Source of the DNA: Gammaproteobacteria bacterium
GTDB taxonomy: Bacteria > Pseudomonadota > Gammaproteobacteria > Eutrophobiales > Eutrophobiaceae
Assembly (NCBI GenBank): GCA_004356415.1
Contig: SMWN01000055.1
Location: forward strand, 1-10,822
Reading direction: 5' to 3'
Length of the DNA: 10,822 nt
The stretch's first letter is position 1. Each line of letters starts with the position of its first letter. Below are positions 1-7,985 of the stretch, one piece after another. The translations under genes and the position numbers were made by a program. A model generated the notes under the pieces. The model saw only the letters and a program-made list of their open reading frames with translations, made no database searches and was not told the origin of the DNA.

Positions 1-1
1 A

Positions 2-2995
2 ACAACGCCACTTGAAGCTCAGGTTGAAATATACCGTATGATGAGACCAGGTGAGCCACCAACAAAGGATTCTGCTGAGAATCTATTTAAAAATCTCTTT
101 TTTAGTACGGACCGTTATGACTTATCTGCTGTTGGCCGGATGAAATTCAATAGAAGGGTCGGGCGTAAAGAAATTACTGGTGAAGGCATTCTATCCAAAG
201 AAGATATCACTGAGGTCCTGAAATTACTGATCGATATCAAGAATGGGAAAGGCGTTGTTGATGACATTGACCATTTAGGGAATAGACGTGTCAGAAGCGT
301 CGGTGAAATGGCAGAAAATCAATTCCGTGTTGGTCTGGTGCGCGTAGAGCGTGCGGTGAAGGAACGTCTTGGATTGGCTGACTCTGAAGGCTTAATGCCA
401 CAGGAAATTATCAATGCCAAACCGGTATCAGCTGTGGTTAAGGAATTTTTTGGCTCAAGTCAGTTATCACAATTCATGGATCAAAATAATCCACTGTCTG
501 AGGTCACACACAAACGACGCATTTCAGCATTAGGGCCTGGTGGGTTGACACGCGAACGCGCTGGGTTTGAGGTGCGTGACGTGCATCCGACACATTATGG
601 TCGTGTATGTCCGATCGAGACGCCGGAAGGGCCAAATATTGGCTTGATTAATTCCCTGGCGATTTACGCTCGAACTAATGAATATGGTTTCCTGGAAACA
701 CCTTATCGTAAGGTACACAAGGGCAAGGTAACGGATGAGATTGAATATCTGTCCGCGATTGAAGAAAGTGACTATGTCATCGCCCAGGCGAGTGCCACGA
801 CAGATAGCCGAGGTCGTTTAACGGATTCCCTGGTTTCCAGTCGTCATTTGAATGAATTCACCTTGTCATCGCCTGACAATGTCGATTATATGGACGTTTC
901 ACCCAGGCAGATTGTATCCGTTGCAGCAGCACTGATACCGTTTCTTGAGCATGATGACGCCAACCGAGCTCTGATGGGTTCAAATATGCAACGTCAGGCT
1001 GTGCCGACTCTGCGTTCTGAAAAGCCACTGGTCGGTACGGGCATAGAGAGAATCGTGGCGACAGACTCGGGCGTCACAGTGATCGCTCAACGTGGAGGCC
1101 TTGTCGACTCTGTTGATGCCAGTCGTATTGTAGTTCGTGTGAATGATGACGAAGTGTCCGCAGGTGAGCCTGGAGTTGATATCTACAACCTGACTAAATA
1201 CACACGCTCCAACCAGAATACCTGTATTAACCAAAAACCCTTGGTCAAGCCGGGCGATGTAGTTGCAGCAAAAGATGTTCTGGCTGATGGTCCTTCTACT
1301 GATCTGGGTGAGTTGGCGCTTGGGCAAAATATGAAAGTCGCATTTATGCCATGGAATGGTTACAACTTTGAGGATTCAATTCTTATTTCAGAACGTCTGG
1401 TGAAGGAGGAGCGTTTCACAACGATACACATTGAAGAACTGACATGTGTGGCACGTGATACAAAATTGGGCCAGGAAGAAATATCTTCGGATATTCCTAA
1501 TGTGAGTGAGCATGCACTGAATAAACTAGATGAATCCGGAATTGTTTATATCGGTGCTGAAGTGAATGCGGGCGATATTCTTGTTGGTAAAGTGACACCA
1601 AAAGGCGAGACACAGCTAACGCCGGAAGAAAAACTGTTAAGAGCAATTTTTGGTGAAAAAGCCTCTGATGTGAAAGACACTTCTTTACGTGTGTCATCAG
1701 GCACCAATGGTACTGTTATCGATGTTCAGGTATTTACGCGAGATGGCGTTGAGAAAGATACACGTGCTCTGGAGATTGAAGAATCTGAATTAAAGAGTGT
1801 GCGTAAGGATTTGGGCGACCAAATGCGCATTATGGAAGAAGGGGTTTACCAACGTGTAGAGACATTATTGCTGGGTAAACTGGCTGCAGGTGGCCCCGGC
1901 GGTTTAAAACCTGAAACCAAGATCACCAGGGCGTATTTAGCGGAAACACCACGAGAAAAGTGGTTCGAAATTCGACTGCGAAACGAGTCTGCAAATCGTC
2001 GACTCGAACAAATGTCAGAGCAACATGGTCGTCTGCGTGTTGAATTTGATGAGATGTTTGAAGAGAAAAGGGCCAAGCTGATTTCAGGAGATGATCTCGC
2101 ACCGGGTGTGTTGAAGATGGTCAAGGTCTATCTCGCGGTAAAAAGAATCATCCAGCCAGGCGACAAAATGGCCGGACGGCATGGAAACAAAGGTGTTATT
2201 TCAATGATAGTGCCGGTAGAAGATATGCCGCATACCAAAGATGGTGAACCGGTCGATATTGTATTGAATCCTTTGGGTGTGCCATCTCGTATGAATGTGG
2301 GGCAGATACTGGAAACTCATTTGGGCTGGGCGGCGAAAGGTCTGGGTAAAAAGATATCCGATATGTTGGATGCGCAGACAAAAATAGGCAAACTTCGCAA
2401 CTTTCTGGAGAAGATTTATAACACAAGTGGCAAAAAGGAAGACCTGAAGAGCTTCAGCGATGAAGAAATCCTGGAACTCTCACAGAACCTGAGAGATGGT
2501 GTGCCGATGGCAACACCCGTTTTCGATGGTGCCAAGGAATCGGATATTAAATATATGCTGGAACTTGCAGGTCTGCCTGAGAGCGGTCAGATAACGCTTT
2601 ATGATGGGCGCACCGGTGAGCCCTTCGACAGACCTATTACCGTGGGTTATATGTACATGCTTAAACTGAACCATCTGGTTGATGACAAGATGCACGCCCG
2701 GTCAACTGGGCCTTATAGTCTGGTGACACAACAGCCTCTGGGTGGTAAAGCCCAATTTGGTGGGCAGCGTTTTGGTGAAATGGAGGTTTGGGCACTTGAG
2801 GCATATGGTGCGGCCTATACCTTGCAGGAGATGCTTACAGTCAAGTCTGACGACGTCAACGGCAGAACCAAAATGTATAAGAGTATTGTTGACGGCGATC
2901 ATCGTATGGATCCAGGTATGCCCGAATCGTTTAATGTTCTGGTCAAAGAGATCCGTTCACTCTGTATTGATATTGCACTGAATCAAAAAAACTGA
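2..2995 (+). CDS. rpoB: RNA polymerase subunit beta, 5'-truncated
   Basis: This is the C-terminal 997 residues of the beta subunit, which with beta' forms the catalytic core of RNA polymerase. The frame is open from base 2, and the true start lies upstream of the window. The first residue corresponds to about E. coli residue 357, an offset fixed by H447, D516 and E813. Visible landmarks are the rifampicin-pocket segment (about 449-550), which keeps Q513, D516, H526, S531 and L533; the active-site NGYNFEDSI segment with E813/D814 (about 1350-1380); and GDKMAGRHGNKG with the two nucleotide-contacting lysines (about 2159-2195). Compared with E. coli there are about 13 extra residues between the last two motifs, around 1860-1975. 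The C-terminal MYMLKLNHLVDDKMHARSTG and QPLGGKAQFGGQRFGEMEVW blocks are intact. Near the end the usual RSLG reads RSLC. The gene ends in TGA, 103 bases before rpoC. The identification is certain; only the N-terminal part is missing. Confidence 0.98.
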   Translation, partial: TTPLEAQVEIYRMMRPGEPPTKDSAENLFKNLFFSTDRYDLSAVGRMKFNRRVGRKEITGEGILSKEDITEVLKLLIDIKNGKGVVDDIDHLGNRRVRSVGEMAENQFRVGLVRVERAVKERLGLADSEGLMPQEIINAKPVSAVVKEFFGSSQLSQFMDQNNPLSEVTHKRRISALGPGGLTRERAGFEVRDVHPTHYGRVCPIETPEGPNIGLINSLAIYARTNEYGFLETPYRKVHKGKVTDEIEYLSAIEESDYVIAQASATTDSRGRLTDSLVSSRHLNEFTLSSPDNVDYMDVSPRQIVSVAAALIPFLEHDDANRALMGSNMQRQAVPTLRSEKPLVGTGIERIVATDSGVTVIAQRGGLVDSVDASRIVVRVNDDEVSAGEPGVDIYNLTKYTRSNQNTCINQKPLVKPGDVVAAKDVLADGPSTDLGELALGQNMKVAFMPWNGYNFEDSILISERLVKEERFTTIHIEELTCVARDTKLGQEEISSDIPNVSEHALNKLDESGIVYIGAEVNAGDILVGKVTPKGETQLTPEEKLLRAIFGEKASDVKDTSLRVSSGTNGTVIDVQVFTRDGVEKDTRALEIEESELKSVRKDLGDQMRIMEEGVYQRVETLLLGKLAAGGPGGLKPETKITRAYLAETPREKWFEIRLRNESANRRLEQMSEQHGRLRVEFDEMFEEKRAKLISGDDLAPGVLKMVKVYLAVKRIIQPGDKMAGRHGNKGVISMIVPVEDMPHTKDGEPVDIVLNPLGVPSRMNVGQILETHLGWAAKGLGKKISDMLDAQTKIGKLRNFLEKIYNTSGKKEDLKSFSDEEILELSQNLRDGVPMATPVFDGAKESDIKYMLELAGLPESGQITLYDGRTGEPFDRPITVGYMYMLKLNHLVDDKMHARSTGPYSLVTQQPLGGKAQFGGQRFGEMEVWALEAYGAAYTLQEMLTVKSDDVNGRTKMYKSIVDGDHRMDPGMPESFNVLVKEIRSLCIDIALNQKN

Positions 2996-3063
2996 TCATG
3001 GCATTTTCAAGAATGAACTTAACTATTTTTGACGTATTTGCAGTACAACGTGCCATACATGCA

Positions 3064-3084
3064 ATAAGTACGGTACCGTCTTAT
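3064..3084 (+). promoter_or_regulatory. Hairpin abutting the rpoC ribosome-binding site
   Basis: The stem pairs ATAAG (3064-3068) with CTTAT (3080-3084) and ACGG (3070-3073) with CCGT (3076-3079), with one bulged T at 3069. Its core is the 10-base palindrome ACGGTACCGT, so the terminal loop probably opens to four bases. The hairpin ends one base before the GGAGGG that serves as the rpoC Shine-Dalgarno. Flanking TGCA copies at 3060-3063 and 3091-3094 could close an outer stem with the Shine-Dalgarno in a bulge. The rest of the 103-base rpoB-rpoC gap holds a TTGACG at 3029-3034 with no convincing -10 partner. A role in setting rpoC translation is inference. Confidence 0.5.
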
Positions 3085-3090
3085 GGAGGG
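3085..3090 (+). promoter_or_regulatory. rpoC Shine-Dalgarno, decides the start codon
   Basis: GGAGGG is the only strong Shine-Dalgarno match before rpoC. It lies 8 bases upstream of TTG 3099. An in-frame GTG at 3090 shares its first base with this element, leaving no spacer, so GTG 3090 cannot be served by it. The site therefore favours TTG 3099 as the start, which is also where E. coli RpoC begins. Confidence 0.75.
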
Positions 3091-3098
3091 TGCAAACC

Positions 3099-6000
3099 TT
3101 GAAAGATTTACTAAGACTTTTGAAACAGCAGGGACAAGTTGAGGACTTTGACTCCATATCCATTGGCCTTGCTTCTCCTGAAAAAATTCGCTCGTGGTCA
3201 TATGGCGAGGTCAAAAAACCAGAAACAATAAATTATCGTACATTTAAGCCGGAAAGAGACGGTCTTTTCTGTGCCAAGATTTTCGGCCCGGTGAAAGACT
3301 ACGAATGCCTTTGCGGAAAATATAAAAGATTAAAACACCGTGGTGTTGTCTGTGAAAAATGTGGCGTCGAAGTTACATTGTCGAAAGTTCGTCGCGAACG
3401 TATGGGACACATTGACCTGGCAAGTCCGGTCGCGCATATCTGGTATTTGAAATCCTTACCTTCAAGGATGGGTTTGATGCTGGATATGACCTTACGTGAA
3501 ATTGAACGTGTACTTTATTTCGAAGCCTATGTTGTGATTGAGCCAGGGATGACTGAGCTTGAGCGTGGCCAGTTGATGACGGAAGAATCCTATTTGGAAG
3601 CCATGGAACAATATGGTGATGAGTTTGATGCACGCATGGGTGCGGAAGCGATACGTGAATTGTTAATGTCTACAAATGTTAAGGAAGAAATAGACACTTT
3701 GCGCGCTGCGATTCCGGAAACCAAGTCTGAGACAAAACTCAAAAAAATGACAAAACGGTTGAAGCTACTTGAAGCCTTTATGACATCAGGGAACAAACCG
3801 GAATGGATGGTTCTGAAGGTATTGCCAATATTGCCCCCCGAACTGAGGCCATTGGTTCCGTTGGATGGTGGTCGTTTTGCGACATCTGATCTGAATGACC
3901 TGTATCGTCGCGTGATTAACCGGAACAATCGATTAAAACGCCTGCTGGATTTGAGCGCGCCGGATATCATTGTCCGTAATGAGAAACGCATGCTACAAGA
4001 ATCTGTGGATGCGTTGCTGGATAACGGTCGTCGTGGACGCGCGATCACGGGTACCAACAAACTACCTTTAAAATCACTTGCCGATATGATTAAGGGTAAG
4101 CAGGGTCGCTTCCGTCAGAATCTACTTGGTAAACGTGTCGATTACTCAGGCCGTTCTGTAATCGTTGTTGGTCCGACGTTGCGGTTACATCAATGTGGTA
4201 TTCCCAAGAAGATGGCGTTGGAATTGTTCAAGCCATTTATCTTCAGCAAGCTTGAGTTTAGAGGTCTGGCAACCACCATCAAGGCAGCCAAGAAACTGGT
4301 TGAACGAGAAGGTGCTGAGGTCTGGGATATCCTGGAAGAAGTGATTCGTGAACATCCAGTCATGCTTAACCGTGCACCAACATTGCACAGATTAGGTATT
4401 CAGGCATTTGAGCCTATCCTGATTGAAGGCAAGGCGATCCAGTTACATCCTTTGGTTTGTACCGCTTTTAATGCTGATTTCGATGGTGACCAGATGGCTG
4501 TACACATTCCATTATCAGTGGAAGCCCAGATTGAAGCACGGACCTTGATGATGTCCACCAATAATGTGCTTTCTCCAGCGAATGGTGAGCCAATCATTGT
4601 GCCGACACAGGACGTTGTCCTGGGGCTTTACTACATGACACGCGAGTCAGCAGATGCCAAAGGCACGGGCATGATATTTGCCGACATTGATGAAGTTCAT
4701 CGTGCCTATGAAACCGGGGTATTGGACATCAGAGCGAAGATTACTGCACGTATTTATGAGACAGGCACCGATGAAAATGGTCAAAAACAGGAGAAGCTGA
4801 TTCGCGTAGAAACCACAACAGGCCGCGCTTTACTCTCTAAAATCTTGCCCGAAGGTCTTGAGTTCTCATTGATGAACAAGACGCTGAGCAAAAAGGTCGT
4901 CTCAGGCTTAATCGACACTGTTTACAGAAGGCTAGGTTTGAAGGCAACAGTCATTTTTGCAGACCAATTGATGTATGCGGGATTCCACTATTCAACACGT
5001 GCCGGCGTTTCCATTGGCATTAATGATATGGTGATCCCTGAAGAGAAGGACAGCATTATCATGCGGGCAGAAGAAAAGGTGCAGCGCTTTCAGGAGCAAT
5101 ATTCCGCGGGTCTGATTACCAATGGTGAGCGTTATAACAAGGTCGTGGATATCTGGTCTCATACCAATGATCAGGTGGCCAAGGCCATGATGGACAAAAT
5201 GGGCACAGAGACTGTACTGAACCATCAAGGCGAATCTGTCACCCAGGAATCATTCAATTCAATTTATATCATGGCTGAGTCCGGCGCACGTGGTTCGGCA
5301 GCGCAGATTCGTCAATTGGCTGGAATGCGTGGATTGATGGCCAAGCCGGATGGCTCCATTATTGAAACACCGATTACAGCGAACTTCCGTGAAGGTCTGG
5401 ACGTGTTGCAGTACTTCATTTCAACACATGGTGCTCGTAAGGGTCTGGCTGATACCGCGTTGAAGACGGCAAACTCCGGATACTTGACGCGTCGATTGGT
5501 TGATGTGGCGCAGGATCTTGTTGTTATTGAGGAAGATTGTGGCACAGAAGAAGGATATACCATCAGTCAAATTATCGAGGGTGGCGATGTTGTCGAGGCA
5601 TTGAAAGATCGTGCGCTTGGCCGAGTACTGGCCGAGGATGCAGTTAAAGTTGCCACGGGTGAGGTTGTTGCCCCACGCGGTACATTGCTGAATGAAAACT
5701 GGGTCGATGTTCTGGATGAGAATGGCATCGATCAGGTGACAGTACGTTCAGCAATTACCTGTAAGACACGCTATGGCATCTGTGCTGCTTGTTACGGTCG
5801 AGACCTGGGTCGCGGGCAATTAGTCGGTATTGGTGAAGCTGTTGGCGTTGTTGCAGCTCAGTCGATTGGTGAGCCAGGTACACAGTTGACAATGCGTACC
5901 TTCCATATTGGTGGTGCAGCATCCAGAGCGGCGGCCGTCAGTAATATCGAAGTGAAATATGGCGGAATATTGCGTCGTCAAAACATCAAGATGTTGCAGC

Positions 6001-7322
6001 ATGAAAAAGGACATCAGGTGGTAATTTCCCGTTCCGGTGAAATCATTATCCAGGATGAGGATGGTCGTGAACGCGAACGCTACAAGATTCCATATGGTGC
6101 TATTTTAACCGTTGATGAAGGTGAGAAAGTCCAGTCAGGGCAAGTTGTTGCTGATTGGGATCCACACACCCACCCCGTGATATCAGAAGTGGCAGGTCGG
6201 GTGCAGTTTTCGGATATGGTAGAAGGCACTACAGTTGAACGGCAGGTCGATGAGATTACCGGCCTGACCAGTATGGTCATTATCGATCCAAAACAACGTT
6301 CTGCAGCGGCAAAAGATTTACGTCCCACCATCAAATTGATCGATGACAAGGGCGAAGAGTTGATCATCCCGGGGACCGAGATACCAGCGCATTACATGTT
6401 ACCAGCGAATGCGGTGGTCAATATTGAGGATGGTGCTGAGATTAAAGTCGGTGATGTTGTTGCACGACTACCACAGGAATCTGCCAAGACGCACGATATT
6501 ACAGGTGGTTTGCCTCGTGTTGCTGATCTGTTCGAAGCAAGGAAGCCGAAAGAACCCGCAATTATGGCTGAAATCACGGGGACTGTTAGCTTTGGTAAGG
6601 AGACAAAAGGCAAGCAGCGCCTCATTATCTCAGGGCCTGATGGAGAACATTACGAAACCCTGATACCTAAATGGAGACACATCACTGCATTTGATGGAGA
6701 ACATGTTGAACAAGGCGAAAGTATTGCAGACGGAGCACCAACACCCCATGATATCTTGCGCCTGAAAGGTGTACATGCCCTGGCAAATTATATTGTTACT
6801 GAGATTCAGGAAGTGTACAGACTGCAAGGCGTGAAGATTAATGATAAACATATCGAGGTTATCGTCAGGCAGATGCTGAGGAAGGTGGAGATCACCGACC
6901 CTGGTGACACAAAACTCTTGAGAGGTGAGCAGATTGAAAAATCGAGAGGTCTTGATGAAAATGAGAAGATGATCAATGAAGGCAAGCAGCCCGCCAAGTG
7001 GGATCCTGTGCTTTTAGGCATCACTAAGGCATCGTTATCCACAGAATCATTCATTTCAGCAGCCTCTTTCCAGGAAACCACACGCGTTCTGACTGAAGCA
7101 AGTGTCTGTGGCAAGGTTGATAACCTCAGGGGGCTGAAGGAAAATGTCATCGTCGGGCGATTAATCCCAGCTGGAACGGGCCTTATCTATCATACAGAGA
7201 GACGACAGAGAGCCACGGAGGAAGAGCTGATAATGGATGAGGCATCAGAGGCAATCCCGTTGGCTACAGCGGAATCAGTGGATGAGGCAGCAAATCAGGA
7301 AGAAGGGATGCCGACGGCATAA
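3099..7322 (+). CDS. rpoC: RNA polymerase subunit beta'
   Basis: This is the complete beta' subunit, 1407 residues, the same length as in E. coli. It carries the RNA polymerase active site and the DNA clamp. I chose TTG 3099 because it follows GGAGGG at normal spacing and gives an N-terminus (M)KDLLRLLK that aligns with E. coli MKDLLKFLK. GTG 3090 would add three residues. Landmarks in order: zinc-binding C70, C72, C85, C88; the catalytic NADFDGDQ motif with Asp 460, 462 and 464 (4470-4493); the bridge-helix region GARKGLADTALKTANSGYLT; second zinc site C814, C888, C895, C898; trigger-loop start GEPGTQLTMRTFHIGG from about residue 924; the large trigger-loop insertion typical of gammaproteobacteria; and the C-terminal GLKENVIVGRLIPAGTG. 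The last 35 or so residues are acidic and not conserved, as is normal. It sits downstream of rpoB, presumably co-transcribed, and is followed by two hairpins. No disruption was seen. Confidence 0.98.
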   Translation: MKDLLRLLKQQGQVEDFDSISIGLASPEKIRSWSYGEVKKPETINYRTFKPERDGLFCAKIFGPVKDYECLCGKYKRLKHRGVVCEKCGVEVTLSKVRRERMGHIDLASPVAHIWYLKSLPSRMGLMLDMTLREIERVLYFEAYVVIEPGMTELERGQLMTEESYLEAMEQYGDEFDARMGAEAIRELLMSTNVKEEIDTLRAAIPETKSETKLKKMTKRLKLLEAFMTSGNKPEWMVLKVLPILPPELRPLVPLDGGRFATSDLNDLYRRVINRNNRLKRLLDLSAPDIIVRNEKRMLQESVDALLDNGRRGRAITGTNKLPLKSLADMIKGKQGRFRQNLLGKRVDYSGRSVIVVGPTLRLHQCGIPKKMALELFKPFIFSKLEFRGLATTIKAAKKLVEREGAEVWDILEEVIREHPVMLNRAPTLHRLGIQAFEPILIEGKAIQLHPLVCTAFNADFDGDQMAVHIPLSVEAQIEARTLMMSTNNVLSPANGEPIIVPTQDVVLGLYYMTRESADAKGTGMIFADIDEVHRAYETGVLDIRAKITARIYETGTDENGQKQEKLIRVETTTGRALLSKILPEGLEFSLMNKTLSKKVVSGLIDTVYRRLGLKATVIFADQLMYAGFHYSTRAGVSIGINDMVIPEEKDSIIMRAEEKVQRFQEQYSAGLITNGERYNKVVDIWSHTNDQVAKAMMDKMGTETVLNHQGESVTQESFNSIYIMAESGARGSAAQIRQLAGMRGLMAKPDGSIIETPITANFREGLDVLQYFISTHGARKGLADTALKTANSGYLTRRLVDVAQDLVVIEEDCGTEEGYTISQIIEGGDVVEALKDRALGRVLAEDAVKVATGEVVAPRGTLLNENWVDVLDENGIDQVTVRSAITCKTRYGICAACYGRDLGRGQLVGIGEAVGVVAAQSIGEPGTQLTMRTFHIGGAASRAAAVSNIEVKYGGILRRQNIKMLQHEKGHQVVISRSGEIIIQDEDGRERERYKIPYGAILTVDEGEKVQSGQVVADWDPHTHPVISEVAGRVQFSDMVEGTTVERQVDEITGLTSMVIIDPKQRSAAAKDLRPTIKLIDDKGEELIIPGTEIPAHYMLPANAVVNIEDGAEIKVGDVVARLPQESAKTHDITGGLPRVADLFEARKPKEPAIMAEITGTVSFGKETKGKQRLIISGPDGEHYETLIPKWRHITAFDGEHVEQGESIADGAPTPHDILRLKGVHALANYIVTEIQEVYRLQGVKINDKHIEVIVRQMLRKVEITDPGDTKLLRGEQIEKSRGLDENEKMINEGKQPAKWDPVLLGITKASLSTESFISAASFQETTRVLTEASVCGKVDNLRGLKENVIVGRLIPAGTGLIYHTERRQRATEEELIMDEASEAIPLATAESVDEAANQEEGMPTA

Positions 7323-7331
7323 AAACTGGTT

Positions 7332-7362
7332 TATGGCTTGACGGGTGCGCCGTCAAGCCATA
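7332..7362 (+). terminator. Perfect 13-bp hairpin after rpoC
   Basis: TATGGCTTGACGG (7332-7344) pairs without mismatch to CCGTCAAGCCATA (7350-7362) across a five-base GTGCG loop, starting 9 bases after the rpoC stop codon. An A-run (7321-7325) precedes it. No U-tract follows: the next bases are GTATTCCG. It is therefore a poor match to an intrinsic terminator model. It may instead protect the rpoBC mRNA 3' end, act as a processing site, or cause a pause that works together with the second hairpin. The structure is certain from the sequence; the terminator label is tentative. Confidence 0.6.
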
Positions 7363-7375
7363 GTATTCCGCTGCT

Positions 7376-7416
7376 TTGTCAGGCCTGATTCATAACCGTG
7401 CCTGACAAGTTGTTTT
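7376..7416 (+). terminator. Candidate intrinsic terminator between rpoC and rpsL
   Basis: TTGTCAGGC (7376-7384) pairs with GCCTGACAA (7400-7408), nine perfect base pairs around a 15-base loop, followed directly by the T-rich stretch GTTGTTTT (7409-7416). The stem plus U-tract fits an intrinsic terminator. The long loop and the interrupted U-tract suggest incomplete termination. It would separate rpoBC transcription from the str genes, or attenuate read-through into them. Confidence 0.55.
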
Positions 7417-7613
7417 GGGACTTGGAAATGTTTGGAGGATGGTTACCGTTTGGCCTCCTGACGTTAGAGTCCAGACCATTAGGATTACCCGATAATTGAC
7501 AAACCGTGAGGCTAGTTGAGAAGTTTCTCTGGCACTATGGAGAGGGATGCTTTGACTATTTTTAATGGGTAAATTGGCACAGATTAAATGACTAGAAAAT
7601 AGCAACATCGAAT
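7410..7613 (+). promoter_or_regulatory. Presumed str operon promoter and rpsL leader region
   Basis: This is non-coding DNA between the hairpins and rpsL. The best -10-like element is TTTAAT (7561-7566), with a weak -35-like TGGAGA (7539-7544) at 16 bases, which would give a leader of about 40 bases. A perfect TTGACA (7496-7501) has no recognisable -10 at 16 to 18 bases. A weak stem with two G-U pairs joins TTTCTCT (7524-7530) to AGAGGGA (7541-7547). In many bacteria rpsL has its own promoter here. The exact promoter is not settled by this sequence. Confidence 0.3.
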
Positions 7614-7985
7614 ATGACGACGATTAATCAATTAGTTAGAAAACCGCGCAAACGCCAACGTGTTAAAAGTAAAGTACCCGCGTTGGAAGCTTGTCCACAG
7701 AAACGGGGTGTCTGTACACGTGTCTATACGACGACCCCGAAAAAACCGAACTCGGCTCTTCGTAAGGTCGCCCGCGTCAGATTAACGAATGGACATGAAG
7801 TGTCGACTTATATTGGCGGTGAAGGCCATAACTTGCAGGAACACTCTGTGATTTTGATTCGCGGTGGTCGTGTTAAAGATTTGCCAGGTGTTCGCTACCA
7901 CACAGTTCGCGGCACTCTAGATACATCAGGTGTAAGTGATAGACGTAATGGCCGTTCAAAATATGGCACTAAACGTCCGAAATAA
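7614..7985 (+). CDS. rpsL: 30S ribosomal protein S12
   Basis: S12 is a 123-residue protein at the decoding centre of the 30S subunit, where it helps monitor codon-anticodon pairing and affects accuracy. The full family pattern is present: an N-terminal NQLVRKPR, then VPALEACPQKRGVCTRVYTT, TPKKPNSALRKVARVRLTNG, IGGEGHNLQEHS, and RGGRVKDLPGVRYHTVRG. Lys43 and Lys88, the two sites most often changed in streptomycin-resistant strains, are both lysine. Asp89, which is methylthiolated in E. coli, is also present. The length is one residue shorter than E. coli (124 with the initiator). The ATG at 7614 gives MTTINQLV, aligning with E. coli MATVNQLV. No clear Shine-Dalgarno lies in the 20 bases upstream. 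It is the first gene of the str group here. Confidence 0.98.
   Translation: MTTINQLVRKPRKRQRVKSKVPALEACPQKRGVCTRVYTTTPKKPNSALRKVARVRLTNGHEVSTYIGGEGHNLQEHSVILIRGGRVKDLPGVRYHTVRGTLDTSGVSDRRNGRSKYGTKRPK

Noticed and set aside
3029..3060. Possible promoter in the rpoB-rpoC gap (TTGACG at 3029-3034)
   Set aside because: The best -10 candidates at 17 to 19 bases match the consensus at only about half the positions.
3090..3098. GTG 3090 as the rpoC start
   Set aside because: It overlaps the Shine-Dalgarno itself and would add three residues absent from the family; TTG 3099 fits both spacing and homology.
3590..4060. Long minus-strand open frames inside rpoC, and one of 187 codons inside fusA (9400-9963)
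   Set aside because: They lie fully opposite conserved coding sequence, show no family motif, and are expected from the codon pattern of the sense gene.
7439..7495. 18-codon frame starting at ATG 7439 right after GGAGG (7434-7438)
   Set aside because: There is no spacer between the GGAGG and the ATG, so the two cannot work together, and the frame has no recognisable content.
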